Shown here: positions 1-5,610 of the stretch, one piece after another
Numbering within the stretch: position 1 is the first letter of the stretch
Layout of the letters: every line of letters starts with the position of its first letter
Source of the DNA: an uncultured Methanobrevibacter sp.
Lineage (GTDB): Archaea > Methanobacteriota > Methanobacteria > Methanobacteriales > Methanobacteriaceae
Direction: 5' to 3'
DNA: 5,654 nucleotides
NCBI RefSeq assembly: GCF_937906425.1
Contig: NZ_CALCYR010000083.1
Location: 1-5,654, forward strand
The notes under the pieces: generated by a model
Seen by the model: the letters and a program-made list of their open reading frames with translations, nothing else
Told to the model about the DNA's origin: nothing
Databases searched by the model: none
Translations under genes and position numbers: made by a program

Positions 1-222
1 GAAGAGAACGCAGAGGTTGAAAAAACAGCAGGCATCGGAGAAATGGCAGAAAACATAGAGGCTACAGGAACGGTAGAATCCGGAGAAAAATCCGAGACTG
101 AAACCACAGAAACCGAAACAGAAACCATAGAAAACGGAACGGAAACGGAAAACGCGGAGACCGAAGAGGAAACCGAAACTGCTCCGGTGAAGAAGAGATG
201 GTGGCCGTTCGGCAGAAAATAG
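1..222 (+). CDS. C-terminal end of an unidentified protein with a Glu/Thr-rich tail (5' partial)
   Basis: Frame 1 is open from the first base to a TAG at 220-222, giving the last 73 residues of a protein that starts outside the window. The other two forward frames hit stops early. The sequence is highly acidic and low in complexity, with alternating Glu-Thr runs at about residues 33-60. It ends in a short basic-aromatic tail, KKRWWPFGRK. The acidic part is probably disordered; the final Trp-Trp-Pro-Phe patch with basic residues could touch a membrane or a partner, which is inference. The functional domain lies upstream, so no function can be given. Base composition matches the following ilvA gene, and the 58-base gap would allow co-transcription with it. 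Confidence 0.7.
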   Translation, partial: EENAEVEKTAGIGEMAENIEATGTVESGEKSETETTETETETIENGTETENAETEEETETAPVKKRWWPFGRK

Positions 223-266
223 ATCAGAAGAAATTACAGGAGAGTTTTAGAAGAATCGTTGGTGAC

Positions 267-273
267 GGAGGAG
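267..273 (+). promoter_or_regulatory. Ribosome binding site of ilvA
   Basis: GGAGGAG lies 7 bases before the ATG at 281. It is a near-perfect bacterial Shine-Dalgarno sequence, and it supports 281 over the in-frame ATG at 293. It is stronger than the leader sites of the AT-rich genes further along the window. Confidence 0.8.
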
Positions 274-280
274 ACGCAAG

Positions 281-1504
281 ATGGAAGAACAGATGTTGAC
301 GCTTGGCAAATTTGAGGAGGCCAGTGAGGTTGTAAAGAGGGTAACGCTTGAGACAAAGCTGGTATACAGCGATCATTTCAGTCGTCAGACAGGTAACAAG
401 GTCTATCTGAAGCCGGAGAATATGCAGTTTACTGGCGCATACAAGTTAAGAGGTGCTTATTACAAGATGAGTACCTTGTCGGATGAAGAGAGGGCAAAGG
501 GACTGATCACTGCATCCGCCGGCAACCATGCGCAGGGGGTGGCATATGCCGCACAGTGTTATGGAGCCAAGGCGACCATCGTGATGCCGCCGACGACGCC
601 CTTGATCAAGGTGAACCGTACCAGAGGATATGGAGCGGAAGTTGTACTGCACGGTGATGTCTATGATGAGGCATGCGCCAAGGCGTATGAACTGGCGGAG
701 GAGCACGGATACACGTTTATTCATCCGTTTGATGATCTGACCGTGGCGACCGGTCAGGGCACGATCGCGATGGAGATCTTTAAGGAGCTGCCGCTAGTGG
801 ATTATATTCTCGTCCCCATCGGAGGTGGCGGACTTGCAACGGGCGTTTCGACACTTGCCAAGCTTTTGAATCCGAAGATTAAGGTGATCGGTGTTGAGCC
901 CGCTGGCGCGGCATGTATGCAGGCCTCCATCAAAAACGGCAAAGTAACCACACTGCCTACGGTGAATACCATTGCGGATGGTACGGCAGTCAAGACTCCC
1001 GGTACCAAATTGTTCCCTTATCTTCAGCAGAATCTGGATGAGATCATCACGGTTGAGGACGAGGAACTGGTAGTGGCATTCCTTGATATGGTTGAGAACC
1101 ACAAAATGATCGTTGAAAATTCAGGATTGCTGACTGTGGCGGCACTGAAGCATTTGGATGTGAAAGACAAGAAGGTGGTATCCATCTTAAGCGGAGGGAA
1201 TATGGATGTGATTACCATGTCTTCTGTTGTACAGCAGGGTCTGATCCTGAGAGACCGCATTTTCACCGTTTCAGTATTGCTTCCGGACAAGCCAGGTGAG
1301 CTTCGCAGAGTCTCCGGCACTATCGCCGATGTGAATGGAAATGTGATCAAACTTGAGCATAACCAGTTTGTATCCATCAATAGAAATGCAGCAGTGGAGC
1401 TCCGCATTACGTTAGAGGCATTTGGAACGGACCATAAGAAACAGATCATGGATGCGCTTGAGAGAGAGGGTTACAAGCCTAAACTGGTAAGAACGAATAT
1501 TTAA
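281..1504 (+). CDS. ilvA: Threonine ammonia-lyase (threonine dehydratase), medium form with one C-terminal ACT domain
   Basis: This PLP enzyme converts L-threonine to 2-oxobutanoate and ammonia in the cytoplasm. That is the first committed step to isoleucine in biosynthetic versions; catabolic TdcB-type enzymes catalyse the same reaction. The 407-residue length fits the form with a catalytic domain (about 10-320) and a single ACT domain (about 326-405). The PLP Schiff-base lysine is K55 in FTGAYKLRGAY, the substrate/cofactor loop is SAGNHAQG (79-86), the phosphate-binding glycine loop is GGGGL (181-185), and LSGGN (303-307) faces the pyridine ring. The ACT segment begins FTVSVLLPDKPGEL, typical of amino-acid-sensing domains, so feedback control by isoleucine or valine is plausible but cannot be read from the sequence. 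A strong Shine-Dalgarno site precedes it. The gene is intact and of typical Clostridia (Lachnospiraceae-like) character. Its base composition differs sharply from everything after 1505. Biosynthetic versus catabolic role is unresolved, since no ilv or tdc genes are adjacent. Confidence 0.93.
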   Translation: MEEQMLTLGKFEEASEVVKRVTLETKLVYSDHFSRQTGNKVYLKPENMQFTGAYKLRGAYYKMSTLSDEERAKGLITASAGNHAQGVAYAAQCYGAKATIVMPPTTPLIKVNRTRGYGAEVVLHGDVYDEACAKAYELAEEHGYTFIHPFDDLTVATGQGTIAMEIFKELPLVDYILVPIGGGGLATGVSTLAKLLNPKIKVIGVEPAGAACMQASIKNGKVTTLPTVNTIADGTAVKTPGTKLFPYLQQNLDEIITVEDEELVVAFLDMVENHKMIVENSGLLTVAALKHLDVKDKKVVSILSGGNMDVITMSSVVQQGLILRDRIFTVSVLLPDKPGELRRVSGTIADVNGNVIKLEHNQFVSINRNAAVELRITLEAFGTDHKKQIMDALEREGYKPKLVRTNI

Positions 1505-1591
1505 GAAGTTCATTGCAGATTATCTCATAAAACTGCGAATATATGGCAAGAATTTAATACAGAAATTTTAAATAATTGTAATTTTATTCTA
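1505..1591. other. Composition switch between bacterial-like and archaeal-like DNA
   Basis: Right after the ilvA stop the sequence drops from about half GC to well under one third and stays there to the end of the window. The exact joint cannot be placed by eye; it lies between 1505 and about 1570. The bases 1505-1545 are intermediate in composition. No T-tailed hairpin terminator for ilvA is visible, and no gene crosses the switch intact. In frame, 1509-1529 reads FIADYLI and runs to a TAA at 1569-1571. This resembles the FIADYMI near the C terminus of the GatD encoded downstream. Confidence 0.6.
1567..1574 (+). promoter_or_regulatory. Candidate archaeal TATA box of gatD
   Basis: TTTAAATA, preceded by the purine-rich stretch AGAAA (possible BRE), sits 40 bases before the gatD start. 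An archaeal promoter of this kind would start transcription about 25 bases downstream, near 1595-1600, giving a leader of some 15 bases. The region is AT-rich, so chance matches are common. Confidence 0.35.
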
Positions 1592-1613
1592 AAGGTAATA
1601 TTAAGGTAATATT
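1592..1613 (+). repeat. Perfect 11-base tandem duplication carrying the gatD ribosome binding site
   Basis: AAGGTAATATT occurs twice in a row (1592-1602 and 1603-1613) and runs directly into the ATG at 1614. Each copy holds an AAGGT core that can pair with the archaeal 16S 3' end. The second core ends 6 bases before the start codon, a normal spacing, so this copy is the likely working site. Confidence 0.75.
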
Positions 1614-2387
1614 ATGGAAAACTTAGAATTAACTGTAATGAATATGTATTCCGATATTTTAAACACTTATGGAGATATTGGAAACTTCAGATGCATTAAC
1701 CAAAGAATCAAATGGAGAAAGATTGGTTTAAATATTCAGGACTGTACCATAGGCCAAGATAATGATTTCGATTGGGAAGACATTGACATCATTCTAATCG
1801 GAGGAGGTTCTGACAATAACCAGTCCATTGTTTCCAATCATCTTTTAAAGCAAAGGGCTGAATTGGCGGAATTTATTGAAAATGGAGGAGTTCTTCTTGC
1901 CATATGTGGAAGTTACCAAATGTTTGGCAATAAGTACATAGATGTTGATGGTAAGGACATTCCCTGTTTGGAAGTCTTTGATATTGAAACTGAAAGTCTA
2001 TCAGAGAGACTTATTGGGGATATAGTTATTTCCAATGCAATAAATGTTTCCAATACTGTTATAAATAATGATTTTGATTTTAAACTGGATTCCTTGGTCG
2101 GTTTTGAAAATCATGGTGGAAGAAGCTATCATAATCACGACCCATTAGGTTATGTTAGGGTAGGTCATGGGAATAATGGTGAGGACAATAAGGAAGGCAT
2201 GATTTATAAGAATTTCATTGCAAGTTATTTGCATGGTCCTTTCTTGCCAAAAAACCCATTCATTGCAGATTATATGATTTTTAATGCATTGAATAGGAAG
2301 TATTCAATTTCTGAAATTGGGGAACTTGATGATTCCATAGAAATTGATGCACATAAAAGGATGTTAAAAAGATTATTGGGTGATTGA
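1614..2387 (+). CDS. gatD: GatD-type glutamine amidotransferase (class I, CobB/CobQ-like)
   Basis: This is the glutaminase subunit that hydrolyses glutamine and passes ammonia to a partner ligase. In Gram-positive bacteria GatD works with MurT to amidate the glutamate of lipid II. In Methanobacteriales the natural analogue would be a pseudomurein precursor, which is inference. The 257 residues fit the family (about 240-260). Marks include the N-terminal YSDILNTYGDIGN (12-24), GGGSDNNQ (63-70), the nucleophile elbow AICGSYQ with catalytic C98, GFENHGGR (163-170), and catalytic H207 in SYLHGPFLPKNP. These distinguish it from cobyric acid synthase (longer, with an N-terminal P-loop domain) and from PurQ. 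The start at 1614 follows a duplicated AAGGT site. A 49-residue membrane protein begins at the next base after its stop. The usual partner gene murT is absent on both sides: upstream there is only bacterial-like DNA, so the operon may be cut by the junction. Confidence 0.88.
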   Translation: MENLELTVMNMYSDILNTYGDIGNFRCINQRIKWRKIGLNIQDCTIGQDNDFDWEDIDIILIGGGSDNNQSIVSNHLLKQRAELAEFIENGGVLLAICGSYQMFGNKYIDVDGKDIPCLEVFDIETESLSERLIGDIVISNAINVSNTVINNDFDFKLDSLVGFENHGGRSYHNHDPLGYVRVGHGNNGEDNKEGMIYKNFIASYLHGPFLPKNPFIADYMIFNALNRKYSISEIGELDDSIEIDAHKRMLKRLLGD

Positions 2388-2537
2388 ATGAAAAGAGACG
2401 CTTATCATCAGTTTATCAGAGATCCGGACAATAAGGCAAAGTTGTTTTTAGGCATAACTGGTGCAATGATTATAACTACTATGCTCATTGTTATTGGAAC
2501 AATAATTCTTATCTTAAGTCTGGTGGGAATTATATAA
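2388..2537 (+). CDS. Small single-pass membrane protein coupled to gatD (49 residues)
   Basis: The ATG abuts the gatD stop (TGA at 2385-2387, ATG at 2388-2390), so translation is very probably coupled and no separate ribosome site is needed. The reading frame ends with TAA at 2535-2537. The first 18 residues are polar and charged (MKRDAYHQFIRDPDNKAK). Residues 19-49 are almost wholly hydrophobic (about LFLGITGAMIITTMLIVIGT onward) and form one transmembrane helix reaching nearly to the C terminus. The positive charges before the helix predict a cytoplasmic N terminus. An oligo-T tract starts 5 bases after the stop, so the frame ends where the transcript should. I do not recognise a family. 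Its position suggests a membrane anchor or partner for the amidotransferase complex, which is inference. The coupling, the amphipathic layout and the terminator argue that it is a real gene. Confidence 0.72.
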   Translation: MKRDAYHQFIRDPDNKAKLFLGITGAMIITTMLIVIGTIILILSLVGII

Positions 2538-2542
2538 ATTAA

Positions 2543-2558
2543 TTTTTTTATTTTTTTT
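2543..2558 (+). terminator. Oligo-T terminator of the gatD pair
   Basis: Seven T, one A and eight T follow the small membrane-protein gene by 5 bases. Archaeal RNA polymerase stops at such T-tracts without needing a hairpin. The rest of 2559-2657 is AT-rich filler, including a 10-base tandem TTTTAACTAT (2621-2640), and shows no gene. Confidence 0.6.
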
Positions 2559-2651
2559 AATCATTGTTCTGTTTTTATTATTTTTATTAAAAAAGAGTAA
2601 TTTTTATTAATTTTTATCTATTTTAACTATTTTTAACTATTTAATTTCATT

Positions 2652-2664
2652 ATAAAGAAAAAAT
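2652..2664 (-). terminator. Oligo-T terminator of the minus-strand ATP-grasp gene
   Basis: Read on the minus strand, a run of six T followed by CTTTAT starts 11 bases after the stop codon of the ATP-grasp gene. Another six-T run on the same strand lies at 2589-2594. Both are consistent with archaeal termination between convergent genes. Confidence 0.45.
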
Positions 2665-2674
2665 ATTCATTAAA

Positions 2675-4165
2675 TTATGAAATATGTTCATACATTTGTT
2701 TTTCAGCTATTTCCATATTTCTAATAGCTATTTCTAAATCCTTATCCGAGCTAATTATGGTTATTATCGGTTGATTAGCCTCTATTTTAACTCCATTATA
2801 TGGAATGTCATAAACATTTTTCAAATTCAAGTCTCCAATCAATATCTGTTTTTTGGAATAAACAATCTTTTTAATTCCATATCTTTCAATTGGAGGAATT
2901 TCTATCAATTCTCCTTCACAAGCCTTTATATGGGCTTCCAAAAGGTTTATGTCCATTACATTTTCACACAATTCATATGTTCCCTGGAATCTTGGATTTA
3001 TTTCAATTACATTCAATCCATTCTCTCCAAGAATAAAGTCAATTCCATTGGATCCGACAAGATTGAATTTTCTAATCAGATCTTCTGAAAGAATTTTCAT
3101 CTCTTCATTTATTTCTTTGACTTCCCTTTCTGAAAATTTATTTTTCAAATTTGAGTTCTTTTTATTTTGCAATAAATCATTTTTCTGATTATTGTTTTGA
3201 GAGAAATTATTTTTCTGATTGTTGTTTTGAGAGAAATTATATTTTTGAATATTGTTTTGAATGGAATTGTTATTTTGACCTTTAGTTTCAATTGAATTGT
3301 TTTGAATATTATTGTGATTGAATTTATTGATGCTTCTAAAGTCAAGGGGCATAATGTTTCCAGAATATTCAAATGAATCTTTTCCAAGATCATTTTCAGT
3401 TATCAATCGGGAGTTGAAAATGTTTCTTGCATCATTTTTGCTTCCAAGTACTGATGAAGAAAGATTAATTCCACTTACATACTCCTGAAGCATATAGTTT
3501 TCAAGGTCTATTTTTTCAAAAAATTTTTCAATATTATTTAATTGATGTAACCTTTCATTATTTAAAAATAAAAATCCTAAACCTCCACTTCCTTTAACGG
3601 GTTTTAAAATAAATGAAAGATTATCATTTTGTTTAAGAATTTCAATCAAATCAGATAGATGTTTTGGTTGAAAAGTGCTTGGAACATTAAATTTGTTTTT
3701 CAGTTTTTTATAAAACTTAAATTTGTCATCCACTGTTTCAGTTTTTTTGTTTCCAACAATCTTATTTTTGAATTTTGAAAATTCTCCCATGAAGTCATTT
3801 GCATTTATTCCTGTGGTAAGTACAATCTTGTCAATTTCTGAATTTTCAATGCTTGGCTTTTTGTTAAGATTGGAATTCTTGGTTTCATCTTTTTTATTCT
3901 TGTTAATTTTTTCATCTATTGTGGTATTTGCATCTGTTTTATATAGGATGTCTCTTGATAATTCAAGAAGTTTTTGTGGACTGTAATTATCTTCAAAGTT
4001 TCCACAAGAATTCACTGACTCTTGGTCAAGGATATGCTTTTCCTTGAAGGGAATTTTAAAATCCGCAGTTTTAAAATAGCTTATGGAAAATGTTCTGTAA
4101 TCCAGCCTCAATGCTGAATTAACCATAGGTCTTGTATCAATTCCCATAATTAGTAAATTTTCCAT
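2675..4165 (-). CDS. ATP-grasp family ligase with a Gln/Asn-rich repeat insertion
   Basis: ATP-grasp enzymes form amide or peptide-type bonds through an acyl-phosphate. The 496-residue protein has the N-terminal Rossmann-like part (MENLLIMGIDTRPMVNSALR), the nucleotide-binding KPVKGSGGLGF (K188, Gly-rich loop 191-197), the hinge/adenine region QEYVSG (227-232), and the magnesium-binding core: D376 in GSNGIDF, then E388 and N390 in EINPRFQGTYE. All key residues are present, so it should be active. The layout resembles the archaeal 'predicted ATP-dependent carboligase' group (COG2232 from memory), whose substrate I do not know. It is longer than expected because of two polar inserts: a Lys/Asn/Asp-rich one at about 77-110 and a Gln/Asn-rich one at about 280-345 made of decapeptide repeats. 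Neither interrupts a catalytic motif. The start is supported by GTGAT three bases upstream. It follows xerA by 78 bases on the same strand. Confidence 0.82.
   Translation of the reverse strand: MENLLIMGIDTRPMVNSALRLDYRTFSISYFKTADFKIPFKEKHILDQESVNSCGNFEDNYSPQKLLELSRDILYKTDANTTIDEKINKNKKDETKNSNLNKKPSIENSEIDKIVLTTGINANDFMGEFSKFKNKIVGNKKTETVDDKFKFYKKLKNKFNVPSTFQPKHLSDLIEILKQNDNLSFILKPVKGSGGLGFLFLNNERLHQLNNIEKFFEKIDLENYMLQEYVSGINLSSSVLGSKNDARNIFNSRLITENDLGKDSFEYSGNIMPLDFRSINKFNHNNIQNNSIETKGQNNNSIQNNIQKYNFSQNNNQKNNFSQNNNQKNDLLQNKKNSNLKNKFSEREVKEINEEMKILSEDLIRKFNLVGSNGIDFILGENGLNVIEINPRFQGTYELCENVMDINLLEAHIKACEGELIEIPPIERYGIKKIVYSKKQILIGDLNLKNVYDIPYNGVKIEANQPIITIISSDKDLEIAIRNMEIAEKQMYEHIS
3165..3270 (-). 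repeat. 30-base tandem repeat inside the ATP-grasp gene (decapeptide repeat)
   Basis: Two adjacent 30-base units (3181-3210 and 3211-3240) differ at one base. They are flanked by more diverged copies at about 3241-3270 and before 3181. The period is exactly ten codons, so changes in copy number keep the frame. The encoded units are IQNNIQKYNF, SQNNNQKNNF, SQNNNQKNDL and LQNKKNSNLK. The surrounding sequence is also Asn/Gln-rich but less regular. Confidence 0.85.
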
Positions 4166-4168
4166 AAT

Positions 4169-4173
4169 ATCAC
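4169..4173 (-). promoter_or_regulatory. Ribosome binding site of the ATP-grasp gene
   Basis: On the minus strand AAGTGATATT precedes the ATG. The GTGAT core matches part of the archaeal anti-Shine-Dalgarno complement, although the 3-base spacing is short. It decides for the start at 4165. Confidence 0.5.
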
Positions 4174-4243
4174 TTGATTTGTTTTGTAAAAAATATTAGT
4201 TTTGTTTGGTTTTAATTTTAAAATTATTAGTTTAAATTAATAC

Positions 4244-5227
4244 TCAGTCTCTGGCTTGATCATAGACTGTTTTTATTGTGTCCATGTCTACATTTGTATA
4301 AATCTGAGTTGTGGAAAGGCTTGAGTGTCCCAATAATTGCTGAATTACTCTTATGTCAACTCCATTCTTTAAAAGGTGTGTTGCAAATGAATGTCTTAAG
4401 ACGTGTGGTGTGACTTTCTTTTCTATTCCAGCTTCCTTTGCATATCTTTTAATCATCAACTGCACATATCTTGGAGTTAGTTTTCTTCCATTCTTGTTTA
4501 TGAAGAGATATTCTGAATCAGGGTTTTCATTTTCAATGTAGTTTGTAATAAGGTCCTTTGTCTTCTCGTCAAAGAGAACTATTCTGTCCTTGTCCCCTTT
4601 TCCCCTGACTCTGATTGTTCTTTCATCAAAATCAATATCCTTCTTGTTAAGCTTTACAAGTTCTGAAATACGTAATCCTGTTGAATATAACAATGAAAGT
4701 ATGACCTTGTCCCTTATCTTTGCAGTCCTTTTCATTTGACTGTCATCTTCAGCGATTACAACTGATTCTATTAAGTCATGGACTTCCTTTTCATTCAATG
4801 ATTTTGGAAGTGCCTTGGTTCTTTTAGGGTTTTTAATTTCGTCTAAAAAATGAATCTCATTGAATTCAAGGAATTTCTTTGAAACAACAGTGTTTAGGTA
4901 GATGTAATTCTGTGCAACATCCTTGTTTTTTCTCAAATCTCTGATATATCTTTTAAAACTAGCTAAAAAATGTTTCTCATCATATAGTTTCTCTTCATTA
5001 TTCATGTAGTCAATCATGTTTCTAATGATTGATTTGTAGGTTTTGATGGTGTTTTCGGAATAGTTTCTAATTTCCATTTCTATAACATAATTGTCAAGCA
5101 TTTCCTCAAAATCAAATATGCTGCAAATGTGTTTTTTCTCACCCCTATCATCATAGGCAGGCAACCTGACTGGAGATAGTTTGGGCTTTTCATTTGATAA
5201 TGAGTATTGATCAGAAAATATATTCAT
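4244..5227 (-). CDS. xerA: Tyrosine recombinase, XerA/XerC/XerD type
   Basis: This site-specific DNA recombinase in archaea is expected to resolve chromosome dimers at a dif site; integrase duty for a mobile element is the alternative. The 327 residues contain an N-terminal SAM-like core-binding domain (about 40-125; NYSENTIKTYKSIIRNMIDY is typical) and the C-terminal catalytic domain (about 140-325). The full catalytic set is visible: R186 in STGLRISEL, K210 in RVRGKGDKDR, H275 and R278 in TPHVLRHSFATHLL, H301 in LLGHSSLSTTQIY, and the nucleophile Y310. It is therefore probably active. It is about 40 residues longer than the usual Xer protein (about 290) because of a polar N-terminal extension (1-40). 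The ribosome site AGGGAT before 5227 supports the long form; the next in-frame Met is residue 43. No phage or transposon genes lie nearby, which favours the housekeeping role. The ATP-grasp gene follows 78 bases downstream, and three direct repeats lie 111-193 bases upstream. Confidence 0.9.
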   Translation of the reverse strand: MNIFSDQYSLSNEKPKLSPVRLPAYDDRGEKKHICSIFDFEEMLDNYVIEMEIRNYSENTIKTYKSIIRNMIDYMNNEEKLYDEKHFLASFKRYIRDLRKNKDVAQNYIYLNTVVSKKFLEFNEIHFLDEIKNPKRTKALPKSLNEKEVHDLIESVVIAEDDSQMKRTAKIRDKVILSLLYSTGLRISELVKLNKKDIDFDERTIRVRGKGDKDRIVLFDEKTKDLITNYIENENPDSEYLFINKNGRKLTPRYVQLMIKRYAKEAGIEKKVTPHVLRHSFATHLLKNGVDIRVIQQLLGHSSLSTTQIYTNVDMDTIKTVYDQARD

Positions 5228-5231
5228 TTTA

Positions 5232-5237
5232 ATCCCT
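5232..5237 (-). promoter_or_regulatory. Ribosome binding site of xerA
   Basis: On the minus strand AAAAGGGATTAAA runs into the ATG. AGGGAT resembles the archaeal AGGTGAT and is spaced four bases from the start, which supports the N-terminally extended protein. Confidence 0.5.
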
Positions 5238-5260
5238 TTTAGACTTTTAACCCATTGTTC

Positions 5261-5280
5261 TAATTTAAGGACATTTAAGG
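5261..5280 (-). promoter_or_regulatory. Candidate xerA promoter in a 10-base tandem repeat
   Basis: On the plus strand ATTTAAGG occurs twice in phase (5263-5270 and 5273-5280). On the minus strand each copy reads CCTTAAAT, a possible TATA-like element. The proximal copy lies about 36-43 bases before the xerA start, right for an archaeal promoter with a short leader. The match to a TATA consensus is weak. Confidence 0.25.
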
Positions 5281-5337
5281 CATATGGATTTTAGTTTATT
5301 CTTTAAAAAAAGTTCATAGAATTAATTTTAAAAATTC

Positions 5338-5420
5338 TACTTCGTTATACCTTAACATATAGTACTATTTTTACTTCGTTATACATTATAAACTTTTATG
5401 TTTTACTTCGTTATACCTTA
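5338..5420 (+). repeat. Three regularly spaced 17-base direct repeats upstream of xerA
   Basis: TACTTCGTTATACCTTA occurs at 5338-5354 and 5404-5420. The middle copy, 5372-5388, differs at one base (CATTA in place of CCTTA). Gaps are 17 and 15 bases, giving start-to-start distances of 34 and 32, close to three helical turns. They are the only C/G-containing words in an otherwise almost pure A/T stretch. A 10-base palindrome, ATAGTACTAT, sits in the first gap (5359-5368). No inverted copies were seen in the window. Likely roles are a regulator's operator or recombinase/replication-type iterons. CRISPR is unlikely, given the short repeats and short AT-rich gaps. Confidence 0.85.
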
Positions 5421-5610
5421 AAAATTTAATTTTCTTAAAACTATTTATTTTAAAGGATTAGCTATTGAGGTTATTTAATTTTATTTTTAAAAATTTTTTA
5501 GACCTTTTGAATCTTTTTGTATAGATATTAACAGCTTTTTTATATAAATAATTTATTTAATAATGATTTAGTAAAAATAAATTTTCATTGTTTTTGAAAT
5601 AATTTTTTTT
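5421..5610. other. AT-rich stretch without a recognisable gene
   Basis: The sequence is almost entirely A and T, with homopolymer runs and frequent stops in all frames. No RNA gene, hairpin terminator or coding sequence was found. It may be the far end of an intergenic region whose next gene lies outside the window. Confidence 0.6.

Noticed and set aside
794..1449. Antisense reading frames within ilvA
   Set aside because: They mirror the codon structure of a clearly recognised gene, have no leader sites and encode no recognisable domains.
1512..1540. Hairpin terminator after ilvA (ATTGCAG with CTGCGAAT)
   Set aside because: The stem is short with a bulge, the loop is long and no T-tract follows.
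1541..1552. 12-base inverted match to 1894-1905 (ATATGGCAAGAA against TTCTTGCCATAT)
   Set aside because: A 12-base inverted match is expected about once by chance in a window of this size and bias; it is not good evidence for a fold-back artefact.
2771..3986. Plus-strand and alternate-frame readings within the ATP-grasp gene
   Set aside because: They are low-complexity Phe/Ser/Ile-rich or Ile/Lys-rich translations of the opposite strand or a shifted frame of an intact catalytic protein.
4353..4541. Plus-strand 62-residue frame inside xerA
   Set aside because: It lies antisense to the catalytic core of the recombinase and has no leader site or family features.
5338..5388. True loxP or dif site
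   Set aside because: A recombination site needs two inverted arms around a 6-8 base spacer. Here the copies are direct with 15-17 base gaps, and no reverse-complement copy was found in the window.
5338..5420. Short CRISPR-like array
   Set aside because: Repeats are only 17 bases, gaps are 15-17 bases of simple A/T sequence, and there are no cas genes; this fits binding sites better than a CRISPR.
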